Source: Bacillota bacterium (GTDB taxonomy: Bacteria > Bacillota > Bacilli > Paenibacillales > NBRC-103111). From it: 34,456 nt of DNA. The notes below the pieces were generated by a model. That model was not told the origin of the DNA, did no database searches, and saw nothing but the letters and a program-made list of their open reading frames with translations. Positions 15,999-23,617 of the stretch are shown here, in pieces. Made by a program: the position numbers and the translations under genes. The DNA lies in NCBI GenBank assembly GCA_023393235.1, contig JAEWMH010000108.1, positions 1-34,456 on the forward strand. Reading direction: 5' to 3'. Numbering within the stretch: position 1 is the stretch's first letter; each line of letters starts with the position of its first letter.

Positions 15999-16418
15999 TT
16001 ACAGATGCTTCTTGATTTCGCCGATCAGGCCGGCATACTCTTCATCCGACAGATAGGTTTGAGCCGGATTCATAACGAAGGTGGTCCCCCACTGCTCGCC
16101 GCCCTCATACTTGGGGACAATGTGGAAGTGGACATGGGGCATGGTGTCGCCATAAGCGCCATAATTCACCTTGCCGGGATTGAAGGCTTGCTGCACCGCA
16201 TTGGCGGCTTTGGCCACATCGGCTATCAGGCTATTGCGGGTATCCTCCGGAAGCTCGAAGATTTCACGGGCGTGACCGTTCAAGGCCACCAGTACACGGC
16301 CGCGGTAGGTTTGCTCGCGGAACAGGTACAGTGTGGAAACAGACAGCTGTCCGATTTCGATCATCAGCTTGTCCAAGCGTTCGTCATGGTTGCAATACAT
16401 ACATTCGGGATGGGACAT
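15999..16418 (-). CDS. HIT family protein (histidine triad hydrolase)
   Basis: A 139-residue histidine triad protein. The catalytic motif HVHFHIVP has H95, H97 and H99. The N-terminal CMYC pair (C7, C10) resembles the zinc-binding start of the FHIT/Ap4A-hydrolase-like group. These enzymes split nucleotide phosphoramidates or diadenosine polyphosphates. The ATG at 16418 is preceded by AAGGAGG, which favours it over a more upstream in-frame start at 16490. It is transcribed away from the palindromic element and IS to its right. Confidence 0.88.
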   Translation of the reverse strand: MSHPECMYCNHDERLDKLMIEIGQLSVSTLYLFREQTYRGRVLVALNGHAREIFELPEDTRNSLIADVAKAANAVQQAFNPGKVNYGAYGDTMPHVHFHIVPKYEGGEQWGTTFVMNPAQTYLSDEEYAGLIGEIKKHL

Positions 16419-16646
16419 AGTAGGTATTTCCTCCTTAGCACACGTTTGCAATGCTCCTTCAATATTACCGCTGCACCTTGCGGATGTCATGATTCAATTG
16501 GTACGAATTTGTTACAAGTTTGGGCATTGGACAGGACCCCGACTAGCCAGATTCCAGGCTAACGGCGGCCAGAGCCGCTATTTGCCTCCAAAACGCTCTT
16601 TTCAATTTCTAACGGCGGTGTAGGACGCTATTTCCGGAAAAACGCG

Positions 16647-16654
16647 GGGTAAGA
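16647..16654. repeat. Target site duplication, left copy
   Basis: GGGTAAGA directly flanks the left end of the IS and is repeated at the right end. An 8-bp duplication fits IS256-family transposition (8-9 bp). Confidence 0.9.
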
Positions 16655-16677
16655 GATAGTGTCAAGAAGTTTGTGTA
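16655..16677 (+). repeat. IS left terminal inverted repeat
   Basis: Begins GATAGTGTCAAGAA and ends GTTTGTGTA; pairs with the right end at 17999-18021. Confidence 0.8.
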
Positions 16678-16734
16678 TAAAAGAAAAGGATGCTCACGGT
16701 CATTGTAGGATGAAGCAGGTTAGAGCGGCGTCCC

Positions 16735-17916
16735 TTATTCCTTTGCTGGGTACCGTTCTTCGTACATCTGCTTAAAGACGGCTTGGGTCGTGGCCATGCC
16801 AAACCCACGTATGATGCGGGTGGCCCACTTTTGGTTATAATCGTTGACCACCAAATAGGCGATCTTTTCAGCGGCATCCACATTCGGCAAACTATTCATC
16901 GGGTACAGCCGCTTACGAATTTCCTTCATGGTTCGCTCTATGGCATTGGTAGTGTAAATCCGGGCCCAAATGTCCTCGGGATACTTGTAAAAGGTCAACA
17001 ATACAGGGAGATCCGCCTTCCAGGAGGCCACCTCCCGCGGATACACTTTGGCCCACTTTAATTCGAAAGCAGCGCATTGACGCAGGGCTTGCTCGTAGAT
17101 CGGAGCCGTATAAATGAGCTTGAGGTCGCTCATAAACGCCAGCTTGTCCTTGACCCGGATCTTGGGAAACAGATTGCGAATCTTGTGCACAACGCAACGC
17201 TGGATGTCGGCCTTGGGATAGACGCTGTGAAACGCCTCTTCCAGGCCCACCAGCCCGTCAAAAACACCTAACAGAATGTCGGTCGCTCCCCGGTTGTACA
17301 GATCTTGCAGAAAGGTCTGCCAGCCATGAGCACTCTCGTGGCCCCCCACGACAAAGCCCAGCACCTGACGTCTTCCTTCTTCGTCGATGGCCATGGCTAC
17401 ATAAAGGACTTCATTGGCTACACTGTCTCGGCGAAGATTGAAGTGGATACCATCGATGTACAGAACGGAGTAGCGCTGATTCAGGGGGCGCTCTTGCCAG
17501 GTATGCACATCTTGAAGGACGGTATTGGTAATATTGCTGACCGTTGACGGTGAATAGTGCGTGCCAATGATGGATTCAATGAAGTCCCCCACTTCCCGGG
17601 TGCTCATTCCGCCTTTATACATGCGAATAACCGCTTCCTCCAGCCACCCGTCCCGGCGTTGATACGGCTCGAATACCTGGGTTTGAAACTCGCCTTGCCG
17701 GTCCCGTGGCACCCTTAGGTCGTCAATCTTTCCAAACTTCGTGTCCAAGGTTCGCGTGTAATAGCCGTTTCGGGTATTCGATGTATCCGGCTGCTCCACG
17801 GTAAGAAAGTTGGCCATTTCCTCTCGCATGAGGAGTTCCAATTTCTCTTTTACAAACAGACGAACGGCATGTTCCAATTGATTGATAAACTCGGCATTGT
17901 GTATACTAGATGACAT
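16735..17916 (-). CDS. IS256-family transposase (DDE, Mutator-like)
   Basis: A 393-residue transposase. The Mutator/IS256 catalytic parts are visible: first Asp in VLYIDGIHFNLRRD, second Asp in LLGVFDGLVGLEEAF followed by QRCVVHKIRN, and the Glu in YTTNAIERTMKEIRKR near the C-terminus. The start is taken at 17916 where GAGAGGAG precedes an ATG; an in-frame start at 18003 would leave almost no room for the right inverted repeat. No frameshift or stop interrupts it. It acts on the terminal repeats of its own element. Confidence 0.95.
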   Translation of the reverse strand: MSSSIHNAEFINQLEHAVRLFVKEKLELLMREEMANFLTVEQPDTSNTRNGYYTRTLDTKFGKIDDLRVPRDRQGEFQTQVFEPYQRRDGWLEEAVIRMYKGGMSTREVGDFIESIIGTHYSPSTVSNITNTVLQDVHTWQERPLNQRYSVLYIDGIHFNLRRDSVANEVLYVAMAIDEEGRRQVLGFVVGGHESAHGWQTFLQDLYNRGATDILLGVFDGLVGLEEAFHSVYPKADIQRCVVHKIRNLFPKIRVKDKLAFMSDLKLIYTAPIYEQALRQCAAFELKWAKVYPREVASWKADLPVLLTFYKYPEDIWARIYTTNAIERTMKEIRKRLYPMNSLPNVDAAEKIAYLVVNDYNQKWATRIIRGFGMATTQAVFKQMYEERYPAKE

Positions 17917-17998
17917 GGCAGGGTGATCTCCTCTCGTGGGTCTGGACAATTCCGAGAGTACCCTGTCTTTTTCGTGTTTACAACACGCCAAATTCTGG

Positions 17999-18021
17999 TA
18001 CACAAACTATTGTACGCTACC
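17999..18021 (-). repeat. IS right terminal inverted repeat
   Basis: Read inward on the minus strand it begins GGTAGCGTACAATA and ends GTTTGTGTA, matching the left end at 17 of 23 positions. Confidence 0.8.
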
Positions 18022-18029
18022 GGGTAAGA
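18022..18029. repeat. Target site duplication, right copy
   Basis: GGGTAAGA, identical to the left flank at 16647-16654. Confidence 0.9.
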
Positions 18030-18141
18030 CGGTTCATTTGCCCGAATAAGAGCACCTGCTTCCGTTAGGAATCCGACATCCTCATTTTGAGCGGAATAGA
18101 GGCTCTTACATCCTTTTGAGTCCCCGCCCCCCGTGAACCTG

Positions 18142-18696
18142 CTAAACCTGTTTCACCATCCGGTCATACCGGTGCCCGGCGACCATGAGGGCGTCCTGTG
18201 GCGCATAGCCTAAACGCTCATACAGCTTCCGCGCGCCACCGTTATGCTCCTCCACCAGAAGGCTGAGCTTCCGCCATCCCGCCTGTGCGGCCAATCTGCC
18301 GAATTCCTCCAGCAGCAGCGTTCCCAGACCCTGCCCACGGAAATCCGGATGGACCGCCAGACTGTCCAGGTAATACTCATCCGGTCCGGCTTCGCAGACG
18401 ATGGCTGCAGCCGATTTGCCGCAGGCCTCCAGCCTAGCCTTCAGCGGCCTGTCCAGCGCCTCTGCTCTGCTGCCATGGTATGCGAGCATAAAAGCGGCTA
18501 CCCGACTCTCTTTTTCCAGGATGGTAACATTCTCACAACTAAGCCGGTTCCCTTCACAGCAGTAAAGATCCTCCAACACTGCCATGGCTTCCTCCGGGCT
18601 ATCCTCCCCCGTCAGACTGTAGGCGATGTCGCCGATGGCGTCCATCATCAGGGGCAGAACCCCGGCGACATCCTCTTTTCTCGCATTGCGCAGCAC
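18142..18696 (-). CDS. GNAT-family N-acetyltransferase
   Basis: A 184-residue acetyltransferase of the GNAT fold. The acetyl-CoA pyrophosphate loop is in LAVHPDFRGQGLGTLLLEEF, and the C-terminal NGGARKLYERLGYAPQDAL is the usual beta-bulge region. The start is taken as GTG at 18696, preceded by AAAGGAGCGG, giving VLRNARKEDVAGVL, which begins the domain directly; the ATGs 36-42 bases further out have no ribosome binding site. The acceptor is unknown. It lies just to the right of the IS-interrupted palindromic element and ends 25 bases before it. Confidence 0.85.
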   Translation of the reverse strand: MLRNARKEDVAGVLPLMMDAIGDIAYSLTGEDSPEEAMAVLEDLYCCEGNRLSCENVTILEKESRVAAFMLAYHGSRAEALDRPLKARLEACGKSAAAIVCEAGPDEYYLDSLAVHPDFRGQGLGTLLLEEFGRLAAQAGWRKLSLLVEEHNGGARKLYERLGYAPQDALMVAGHRYDRMVKQV

Positions 18697-18861
18697 GTTT
18701 CTCCGCTCCTTTTTCCCATTCTTGTCCAATCCCATCATGACATGACGTCAGCTGGAACGCAAATCCGGGGCACCTTAAGGCTGCCGCCTGCATAGGCTAT
18801 AGTGCCATTGCCGCCAGCCCTGACTGGGTTGACCGGCTATTAATCTAGGGAGGAATCCGTC

Positions 18862-19104
18862 ATGCCTTGGCAAATGAAAGCGGCGTCGCTTGTGGGGAGT
18901 CCGGTAGGCGTATCCATGCAAAACGGGACCGGAACCAGCGGAATCTTGTGCGGAATTGAAAATGGAGAATTGCTGCTGATGGAATATTTGTATCACACCC
19001 AGTTTGCCTTAAAGCATTATCCGGTGTACACCATCGCCGATGTGAATCCGTTCCCCACCTGTGTACCGGCGCGGTATGAATACAGCTATTACGAGGGAAT
19101 TTGA
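18862..19104 (+). CDS. Conserved-looking small hypothetical protein, 80 aa
   Basis: I do not recognise this family. The ATG is preceded by a strong GGGAGG. The protein has no signal peptide or membrane helix. It is rich in Gly in the first part (VGSPVGVSMQNGTGTSGILC) and aromatic later (LMEYLYHTQFALKHYPVY, YEYSYYEGI), with two cysteines. The pattern of short beta-strands with glycines (VGVSMQNG, GILCGIENGELLLMEYLY) could be a small SH3- or Sm-like barrel; that is a guess. It stands alone between a divergent GNAT gene and a convergent terminator. Good ribosome binding site and codon pattern make it a real gene. Confidence 0.7.
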   Translation: MPWQMKAASLVGSPVGVSMQNGTGTSGILCGIENGELLLMEYLYHTQFALKHYPVYTIADVNPFPTCVPARYEYSYYEGI

Positions 19105-19124
19105 AGCTTACTGAGGATTCCGCC

Positions 19125-19164
19125 AAAAACGGCAGCTTCCCCAATTGGAGGAGCCGCCGTTTTT
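19125..19164. terminator. Bidirectional terminator after the 80-aa gene and the NapH-like gene
   Basis: AAAAACGGC (19125-19133) pairs with GCCGTTTTT (19156-19164). A and T runs on both flanks serve both convergent genes; it partly touches the end of the NapH-like gene's 3' side. Confidence 0.85.
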
Positions 19165-19165
19165 G

Positions 19166-20491
19166 TTATACCCGGCGCATCATAGGCAAATAGAACAAAA
19201 AGATATTGCTAGCAGCCAAAAGCAGCATCAGGGCGTAATAAGGCAGCAGCTTGCGCCAGGAAGCTCTCCCTCCGATCCGGTAAACCGCATAGACGGAACC
19301 GGCCAAGCCCAGCACAACCACCAGATATTGCAGCAGCTGCACCACTCCAGTAGAGGCAAGCGCCAAATCCCCGCTCATGGGATATCCGAACAGACCGGCG
19401 GTATTAAACCAGACGGCCTTGCCCTCGGTAAAAGCGTGAAACAGGTTATGGGCAAGGTGACCCGCCAAATCCAGCGGAATAATGGCATAGCCGAAACGGA
19501 TAAAATTTTTCATCACCGCATCCTTCGGTTGGCTGCTCCCTGCGGTAAGCCGCGCCGCCAACCATAATAGACCGATGGGTATCAGCATGGAGCAGATAAA
19601 GGCCACCGTAAAATTCACTTTATAATTGGCGGTGCCGGTTACCTTCCCGATGACGCCGAGGATTTGCTGCCAGATCTCCAGCATGGTGATGTTCTGAACG
19701 AAAACGATGCCCATGATAACTGCTGCCAGAAAGGCGTGCTCCATTCTAGGCTTCCCAATCCCCCATAGCTCCGAGGTGGGTTTGCGCAGGGAGATGCGGA
19801 CGGAATCATTAGGGCAGGATTTGACGCAATTGCCGCACAGGTTGCAGTCGGCGCTGTTGTCCATGGTTTTCACAAACTCAAACATAGGACAGCCCTCCGC
19901 CTTTTCATTGCCCCTGTAGCAGGACTGGGTTTTGCAGCCTTTACATATTTCCGGTGTTCCCCGTAGGGCTAACATGCCGGAGCGGGAATAATTGCCGGCC
20001 AGCCCGCCCAAAAAGCATAAGGTCTTGCAGAAGGTCCGACGCTCATAAAAAACCGACGTCCCCACCACCATAGTGGTCAGCAGCAGGAGCAGATACCCCG
20101 AACCCCGGGGTGACTCCACGATCCCCCAGATATGGTCGGACCATGTGATCAGAATAAAGAAAAAGTCGATGAACCAGATACCGTATTTCTTTAAAAAACG
20201 GGGCATGGGCCGTTTTGCGCCAACCGCCTTACGAACCAGGTCACTAAGCTTGCCGAAGGGGCAAACAGCGCACCAGAACCTTCCCAGAATCAGGAACAAT
20301 ACGGGAATGGCCGGCCACCACAGTACCCAAGTCATAGAGGTGCCGAAGTTGCGGCTGGGGTTGACAGTTCCCGCCACCAGCTCCACCACAATCACGGCAA
20401 ACACCAGCATGGCTGCCCATTGGAACAAACCGGGATACCACCGGCTCTGGATGAAACGCTTCAGGGATGAAAATTGCAGCAGATTATTCAT
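19166..20491 (-). CDS. NapH/NosR-type polyferredoxin membrane protein
   Basis: A 441-residue integral membrane protein with about eight or more helices and several cysteine clusters. CAVCP (C74, C77) and CKTLC (C155, C159) are the paired membrane-edge motifs of the NapH/NosR/RdxA family. Two ferredoxin-like clusters follow: C183, C186, C191, C201 (CKGCKTQSC...GCP) and C216, C219, C222, C226 (CNLCGNCVKSCP). Such proteins pass electrons across or along the membrane to periplasmic or maturation systems. The ATG at 20491 has GGAGGGG upstream and overlaps the end of the His-rich gene by eight bases, so the two are translationally coupled. The C-terminal half (after about 250) is an extra membrane domain with four or five helices. 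The electron acceptor is unknown. Confidence 0.82.
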   Translation of the reverse strand: MNNLLQFSSLKRFIQSRWYPGLFQWAAMLVFAVIVVELVAGTVNPSRNFGTSMTWVLWWPAIPVLFLILGRFWCAVCPFGKLSDLVRKAVGAKRPMPRFLKKYGIWFIDFFFILITWSDHIWGIVESPRGSGYLLLLLTTMVVGTSVFYERRTFCKTLCFLGGLAGNYSRSGMLALRGTPEICKGCKTQSCYRGNEKAEGCPMFEFVKTMDNSADCNLCGNCVKSCPNDSVRISLRKPTSELWGIGKPRMEHAFLAAVIMGIVFVQNITMLEIWQQILGVIGKVTGTANYKVNFTVAFICSMLIPIGLLWLAARLTAGSSQPKDAVMKNFIRFGYAIIPLDLAGHLAHNLFHAFTEGKAVWFNTAGLFGYPMSGDLALASTGVVQLLQYLVVVLGLAGSVYAVYRIGGRASWRKLLPYYALMLLLAASNIFLFYLPMMRRV

Positions 20492-20873
20492 GTTGCTGCC
20501 CCTCCATCCGCTCCGGTTTGCGCCCAAATTTGTTCCAGGCGCCGATAATGAGAAAAGCGCCGTTCAACGCGGCGAAGCTGCCCAGCACCCGTACATTGGC
20601 AGGGGTTTCCACAAGTTCCGCTTCGTTGCCGTGGCTATGGCCCCCTGATGCGGAGGTTTCATTGTGTTCCGAAGCGGAGTCATCTGAAGACTTGGCTTGA
20701 GTGTGGCTTCCGTGGGGATCCGCCGCTTCATGCCCCATATTATAGCTCTCTCCGCTTTGCCCGCTTCCGTGCTCCGTGTGACCCCCGGTGCCCGACGTCC
20801 CGTCAGCCAACGCAGCTCCGGCCATAAGCAGCATACCTGCAATGGTCATAATCACAGTTTTTTTCATCAACAT
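20484..20873 (-). CDS. Exported His-rich membrane-anchored small protein
   Basis: A 129-residue protein I cannot assign to a named family. It has a signal peptide (MKKTVIMTIAGMLLMAGAALA, seen in parts as MLMKKTVIMT and AGMLLMAGAALA) with likely cleavage near residue 23. A Gly/Ser/His-rich outer segment follows, with histidines at 32, 35, 48, 54, 57, 70, 79 and 81. One hydrophobic helix lies at about 93-112 before a basic C-terminus. The His-rich part could bind Cu, Zn or Ni. The gene overlaps the iron-sulphur protein gene and the two surely form one unit, so a metal-delivery or redox-partner role is likely but unproven. The ATG has GGGAGG upstream. Confidence 0.75.
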   Translation of the reverse strand: MLMKKTVIMTIAGMLLMAGAALADGTSGTGGHTEHGSGQSGESYNMGHEAADPHGSHTQAKSSDDSASEHNETSASGGHSHGNEAELVETPANVRVLGSFAALNGAFLIIGAWNKFGRKPERMEGQQHE

Positions 20874-20911
20874 AACATGTCCTCCCGTACCATGCGCATT
20901 CGTCCCTGCCG

Positions 20912-20927
20912 GTGTGTTACATCACAC
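20912..20927. promoter_or_regulatory. Operator-like inverted repeat upstream of the His-rich gene
   Basis: GTGTG-TTACAT-CACAC, five-base arms with a six-base centre. It lies 39 bases before the His-rich gene. It is like an Fnr/Crp site in size, but the arms are not TGTGA/TCACA, so the regulator is uncertain. Confidence 0.35.
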
Positions 20928-20997
20928 GTTTACCCAAGCAGGACTGGCTTAATTGTACGGGCAAATTATGTAGAAACCATGTGCTTGCGATTGAAAT

Positions 20998-22392
20998 TCA
21001 AGTATCGGCGGCAGGCAGCCGGAGAGTAAACCGGGTCCCGGTTCCAGGTTTGCTCCACACCAGCAGTTCTCCGCCATGAAGCTCCGCCAGCTTGCGGGCA
21101 ATCGCCAGTCCAAGTCCGGTACCGCCGTATTCCCTGGAGCGGGATTTCTCCACTCGGTAGAAGCGTTCGAAAATATAGGGCAGCTCATCCCCGGGAATTC
21201 CGATTCCCGTATCCTGGACTGCAATCTCCACAAAGCCGTTCACAGGGACAACACTTACCTTGATCTTCCCGGCCTCTGTATACCGGATGGCATTGTCCAG
21301 CAGATTCGTCATTACCTGCTCCAGCCGCAAGCTGTCACCTTGTACAGCCGGGAGGAGGCTATTCATCTCCTGCACCAGGAGAAGCTGCTTCTCTCTGGCC
21401 TTTAACTGGGCTTTTTGCACACACTCACTAACCAAGCCGGCGATGTCCAGCCGCTCCGGTGCCAGATCAATTTTGCCCTCCTCCATCTTGGACAGCTCGA
21501 ACAGATCATGGATCATTACATTCAGCTTACGGGCCTCCTGCTGGATAATCCCGAGAAACTGCTGCTTCTCCTCCTCCGTTTCATACAGCTCCTCGCGGAC
21601 CACATTGGCATAACCCTCCATATAGGTGATGGGAGTTCTCAGCTCATGAGAGATGTTGGCGAAGAACTCCTGACGGGTATCACGGATATGCTGCAAATCC
21701 CGGGCCAGATCATTAATGGCTTCGGCCAAGGCACCAATTTCATCCCGGGAGCCTACCGTCAGCCTTTCCTCCAGATTCCCCCGGGCAATTGAGCGCGTCG
21801 CTTTTTCCATCCGCACCAAAGGCCGGGACATAATCTGGGAAACAACGTAGCTGAAGGCGATGGCAAGGGCAAAAGCAACGGCAGCGGAAACAGCGATCAG
21901 AATTCGGACCTGTCCCAATGACTCATCCATCGTCCGCATAGACGACAGCACAAACAGCGCTGCTCCGGCATGCTCCCCTTCTCTAATCGGATAAACCGAA
22001 ACAAAATACCGCTCTCCCCCGGAATCTGTGTACTCCGAAGCGGAGGATTGCCCTTGCCGGAGAGCCTGCAGGGCTTGAGGCGTAATAAATCCGGTGTCGG
22101 CGATTTTCAGCTTCCCCAGCTCCGCTGTCCGTTTACCCTCCATATCCGTCATGGAAATGGATACATTGGAAAACTCGGCAAACATGTGAATCAGTTCATC
22201 CGTTCCGCTTTCATGGGATTGGGCCATGGACGCAAAATGGCGGGCCAGCTCATCAACATCCCCGCTCATCCGGTTATGGTAAAAATTAGTGAAAACCCGG
22301 TCGATGACCAAACCCAGAACGAGGATCACCAGCAACAGCAAGGCTGCAATAACCGCGCCAAGCTTCAGCCCGATGCGGTTAATGCTTTTCAT
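20998..22392 (-). CDS. Sensor histidine kinase (HAMP, HisKA, HATPase)
   Basis: A 464-residue membrane kinase. Transmembrane helices at about 8-30 and 163-184 enclose an extracytoplasmic sensor of about 130 residues. HAMP follows (about 185-238, ending RDEIGALAEAINDLARDL). The H-box is EFFANISHELRTPITYMEGY with H249. N-box (MTNLLDNAIRYTE), G1 (DTGIGIP), F-box (FERFYRVEKSR) and G2 (GGTGLGLAIA) are all intact. Its start overlaps the 3' end of the response regulator gene by 14 bases, the usual coupled pair. The partner regulator is frameshifted, so the kinase may now lack its cognate output. The signal is unknown. Confidence 0.92.
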   Translation of the reverse strand: MKSINRIGLKLGAVIAALLLLVILVLGLVIDRVFTNFYHNRMSGDVDELARHFASMAQSHESGTDELIHMFAEFSNVSISMTDMEGKRTAELGKLKIADTGFITPQALQALRQGQSSASEYTDSGGERYFVSVYPIREGEHAGAALFVLSSMRTMDESLGQVRILIAVSAAVAFALAIAFSYVVSQIMSRPLVRMEKATRSIARGNLEERLTVGSRDEIGALAEAINDLARDLQHIRDTRQEFFANISHELRTPITYMEGYANVVREELYETEEEKQQFLGIIQQEARKLNVMIHDLFELSKMEEGKIDLAPERLDIAGLVSECVQKAQLKAREKQLLLVQEMNSLLPAVQGDSLRLEQVMTNLLDNAIRYTEAGKIKVSVVPVNGFVEIAVQDTGIGIPGDELPYIFERFYRVEKSRSREYGGTGLGLAIARKLAELHGGELLVWSKPGTGTRFTLRLPAADT

Positions 22393-23109
22393 GGGAGCCT
22401 CCCGGACCAGGCAGATTAAACTTATAGCCTACCCCCCACACCGTTTGGATAGGGTTATAGGATAAACCCGCCTTTTGCGTTTTCTCCCGGATATTCTTGA
22501 TATGGGTATCCACCACCCTGGTTTCCCCGGAAAAATAGTACCCCCACAACAGCTCCACCAGGGAATCCCGGGAATAGGCCCGCCCCGGATTTTTGGCTAA
22601 ATGGGCCAGCATGTCAAATTCCTTCGGGGTGAATTCCACCAGTGAACCGTGAATGCGGATCTCCCGGGCCTCCGGATAAACCGCAAGTCCCCCAATATCA
22701 ACCTGGGAAACAGGTTGGTCGGATTTCCGGATACCGGCTGCTGCCGGGAACGGCGGATCAGCGCTTCCGCTCGGGCCAGCAGCTCTTCCGGCTCGAAGGG
22801 TTTGGTGACATAATCATCCGCCCCCAGCTTGAGGCCGTTGACCTTGTCACGGGTATCCGAACGTGCCGTCAGCATCAGGACGGGCGTCACAGAACCCTCC
22901 CGGATTTTGGCGCACACCTGCCAACCGTCCATGTCGGGCATCATGATATCCAGCACCACCAGGTCATAGGCCTCCCGGCCAAGGCACTCCAGCCCCTCCC
23001 TGCCCGATGAAGCCTCCGTAACCTGATAACCCTCCTTACGCAGATAGATTCGCAGCAGATTGCGCATATTCCATTCGTCATCAATGACCAGCACACGTTT
23101 GTCTGTCAT
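22379..23109 (-). pseudogene. OmpR-family response regulator broken by a frameshift in the linker
   Basis: The receiver part (from 23109) is complete: D54 in VVLDIMMPDMDG, T81 and K103 in VTKPFEPEEL. After RRSRQQPVSGNPTNLFP this frame runs into unrelated sequence and stops at 22597. The winged-helix part continues in another frame: VDIGGLAVYPEAREIRIHGS, then LVEFTPKEFDMLAHLAKNPG and HIKNIREKTQ to a stop at 22379. Losing one base between about 22705 and 22755 (for example in the GGG at 22705-22707 on the plus strand) explains it. Both halves are otherwise well kept, so this is either a recent mutation or a sequencing error. If real, the receiver would be made without its DNA-binding domain. 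It is coupled to the kinase gene downstream. Confidence 0.85.
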
Positions 23110-23143
23110 CCGTACACCTGCCTGTCGGTTTATGGAAATTCGT

Positions 23144-23173
23144 AAAAAGACCGCCCTTTCGGACAGTCTTTTT
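23144..23173. terminator. Intrinsic terminator between yqkE and the response regulator
   Basis: AAAAAGAC (23144-23151) pairs with GTCTTTTT (23166-23173); inner CC/GG pairs close a CTTT loop. It follows the minus-strand yqkE gene, so the two-component genes probably have their own promoter in the 35 bases beyond. Confidence 0.8.
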
Positions 23174-23182
23174 GCATGGTGG

Positions 23183-23446
23183 TTATTTATGCTTGCGCCA
23201 ATCCAGCTTGCTGTTGTTCAGCAGATGCTCGAAGTCATTCTCCAGGCGTTTCTTCTCTGCAGCCCTGGCCGCTTCCTCCCGCTCCTTCTGCTCCAGCCGG
23301 CGTTTTTCTTCCTCCGCCTTCATTTCCTCCGCCTGCGCCTTCAGCTTGCTGAGAGTGCCGGCATCCAGAAGATCCTTCAGGGTTGCGGGGGCATCGCTGC
23401 GTTCATTGGATTTGGCGGCGTTCTGCGCATTTCTTTTTTTCACCAT
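23183..23446 (-). CDS. yqkE: YqkE family protein (DUF3886)
   Basis: An 87-residue basic protein, mostly one long charged helix or coiled coil (LKAQAEEMKAEEEKRRLEQ and on). It has an N-terminal ATLKDLLDAGTLSKLKAQ and ends with FEHLLNNSKLDWRKHK; these two ends are what mark YqkE-like proteins in Bacillales. The function is unknown. Three possible starts lie within nine bases; the ATG at 23446 has GAGGTGA at the right distance and is preferred. Confidence 0.8.
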   Translation of the reverse strand: MVKKRNAQNAAKSNERSDAPATLKDLLDAGTLSKLKAQAEEMKAEEEKRRLEQKEREEAARAAEKKRLENDFEHLLNNSKLDWRKHK

Positions 23447-23617
23447 TGCCATCACCTCGGTTTCTACCCTATTCCAGCCTATTATAGCAGGTTTCCTGCC
23501 GTCAGGACAAAATCACATATAAACACCACAAGAATGCTGCTAGGTTTTTGGAGAGCGCTTCACTATACTGGAGGGGTAAACGTTAAACTTTAAACATAAG
23601 AGCGGATGGTGAAGGGA

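Larger units (their letters stand above)
16655..18021 (-). mobile_element. IS256-family insertion sequence, complete, 1367 bp
   Basis: The element is bounded by imperfect terminal inverted repeats (16655-16677 and 17999-18021, 17 of 23 positions matching, sharing a GTTTGTGTA core) and an exact 8-bp target duplication GGGTAAGA. It holds one intact transposase gene on the minus strand. Intact ends, duplication and gene suggest a fairly recent insertion that may still be active. It has landed in the loop of the second palindromic element. Confidence 0.92.
16560..18117. repeat. Palindromic intergenic element, copy 2, split by an IS256-family insertion
   Basis: Forward cores start at 16560 and 16610 (both TAACGGCGG-type, 50 bp apart). 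Reverse cores start, on the minus strand, at 18067 (TAACGGAAGCAGGTGC...) and 18117 (weak, 15 of 24 positions by eye against one other core). Removing the 1367-bp IS and one 8-bp target duplication leaves exactly 183 bp, with cores at offsets 0, 50, 132 and 182. The insertion point is in the 35-bp central loop. The right end is only 24 bases after the stop of the minus-strand GNAT gene. Confidence 0.72.

Noticed and set aside
23552..23569. A possible catabolite-response (cre) site before the isomerase gene, around AGCGCT
   Set aside because: Aligned to the consensus it fails at several key positions; only the central palindrome AGCGCT is present.
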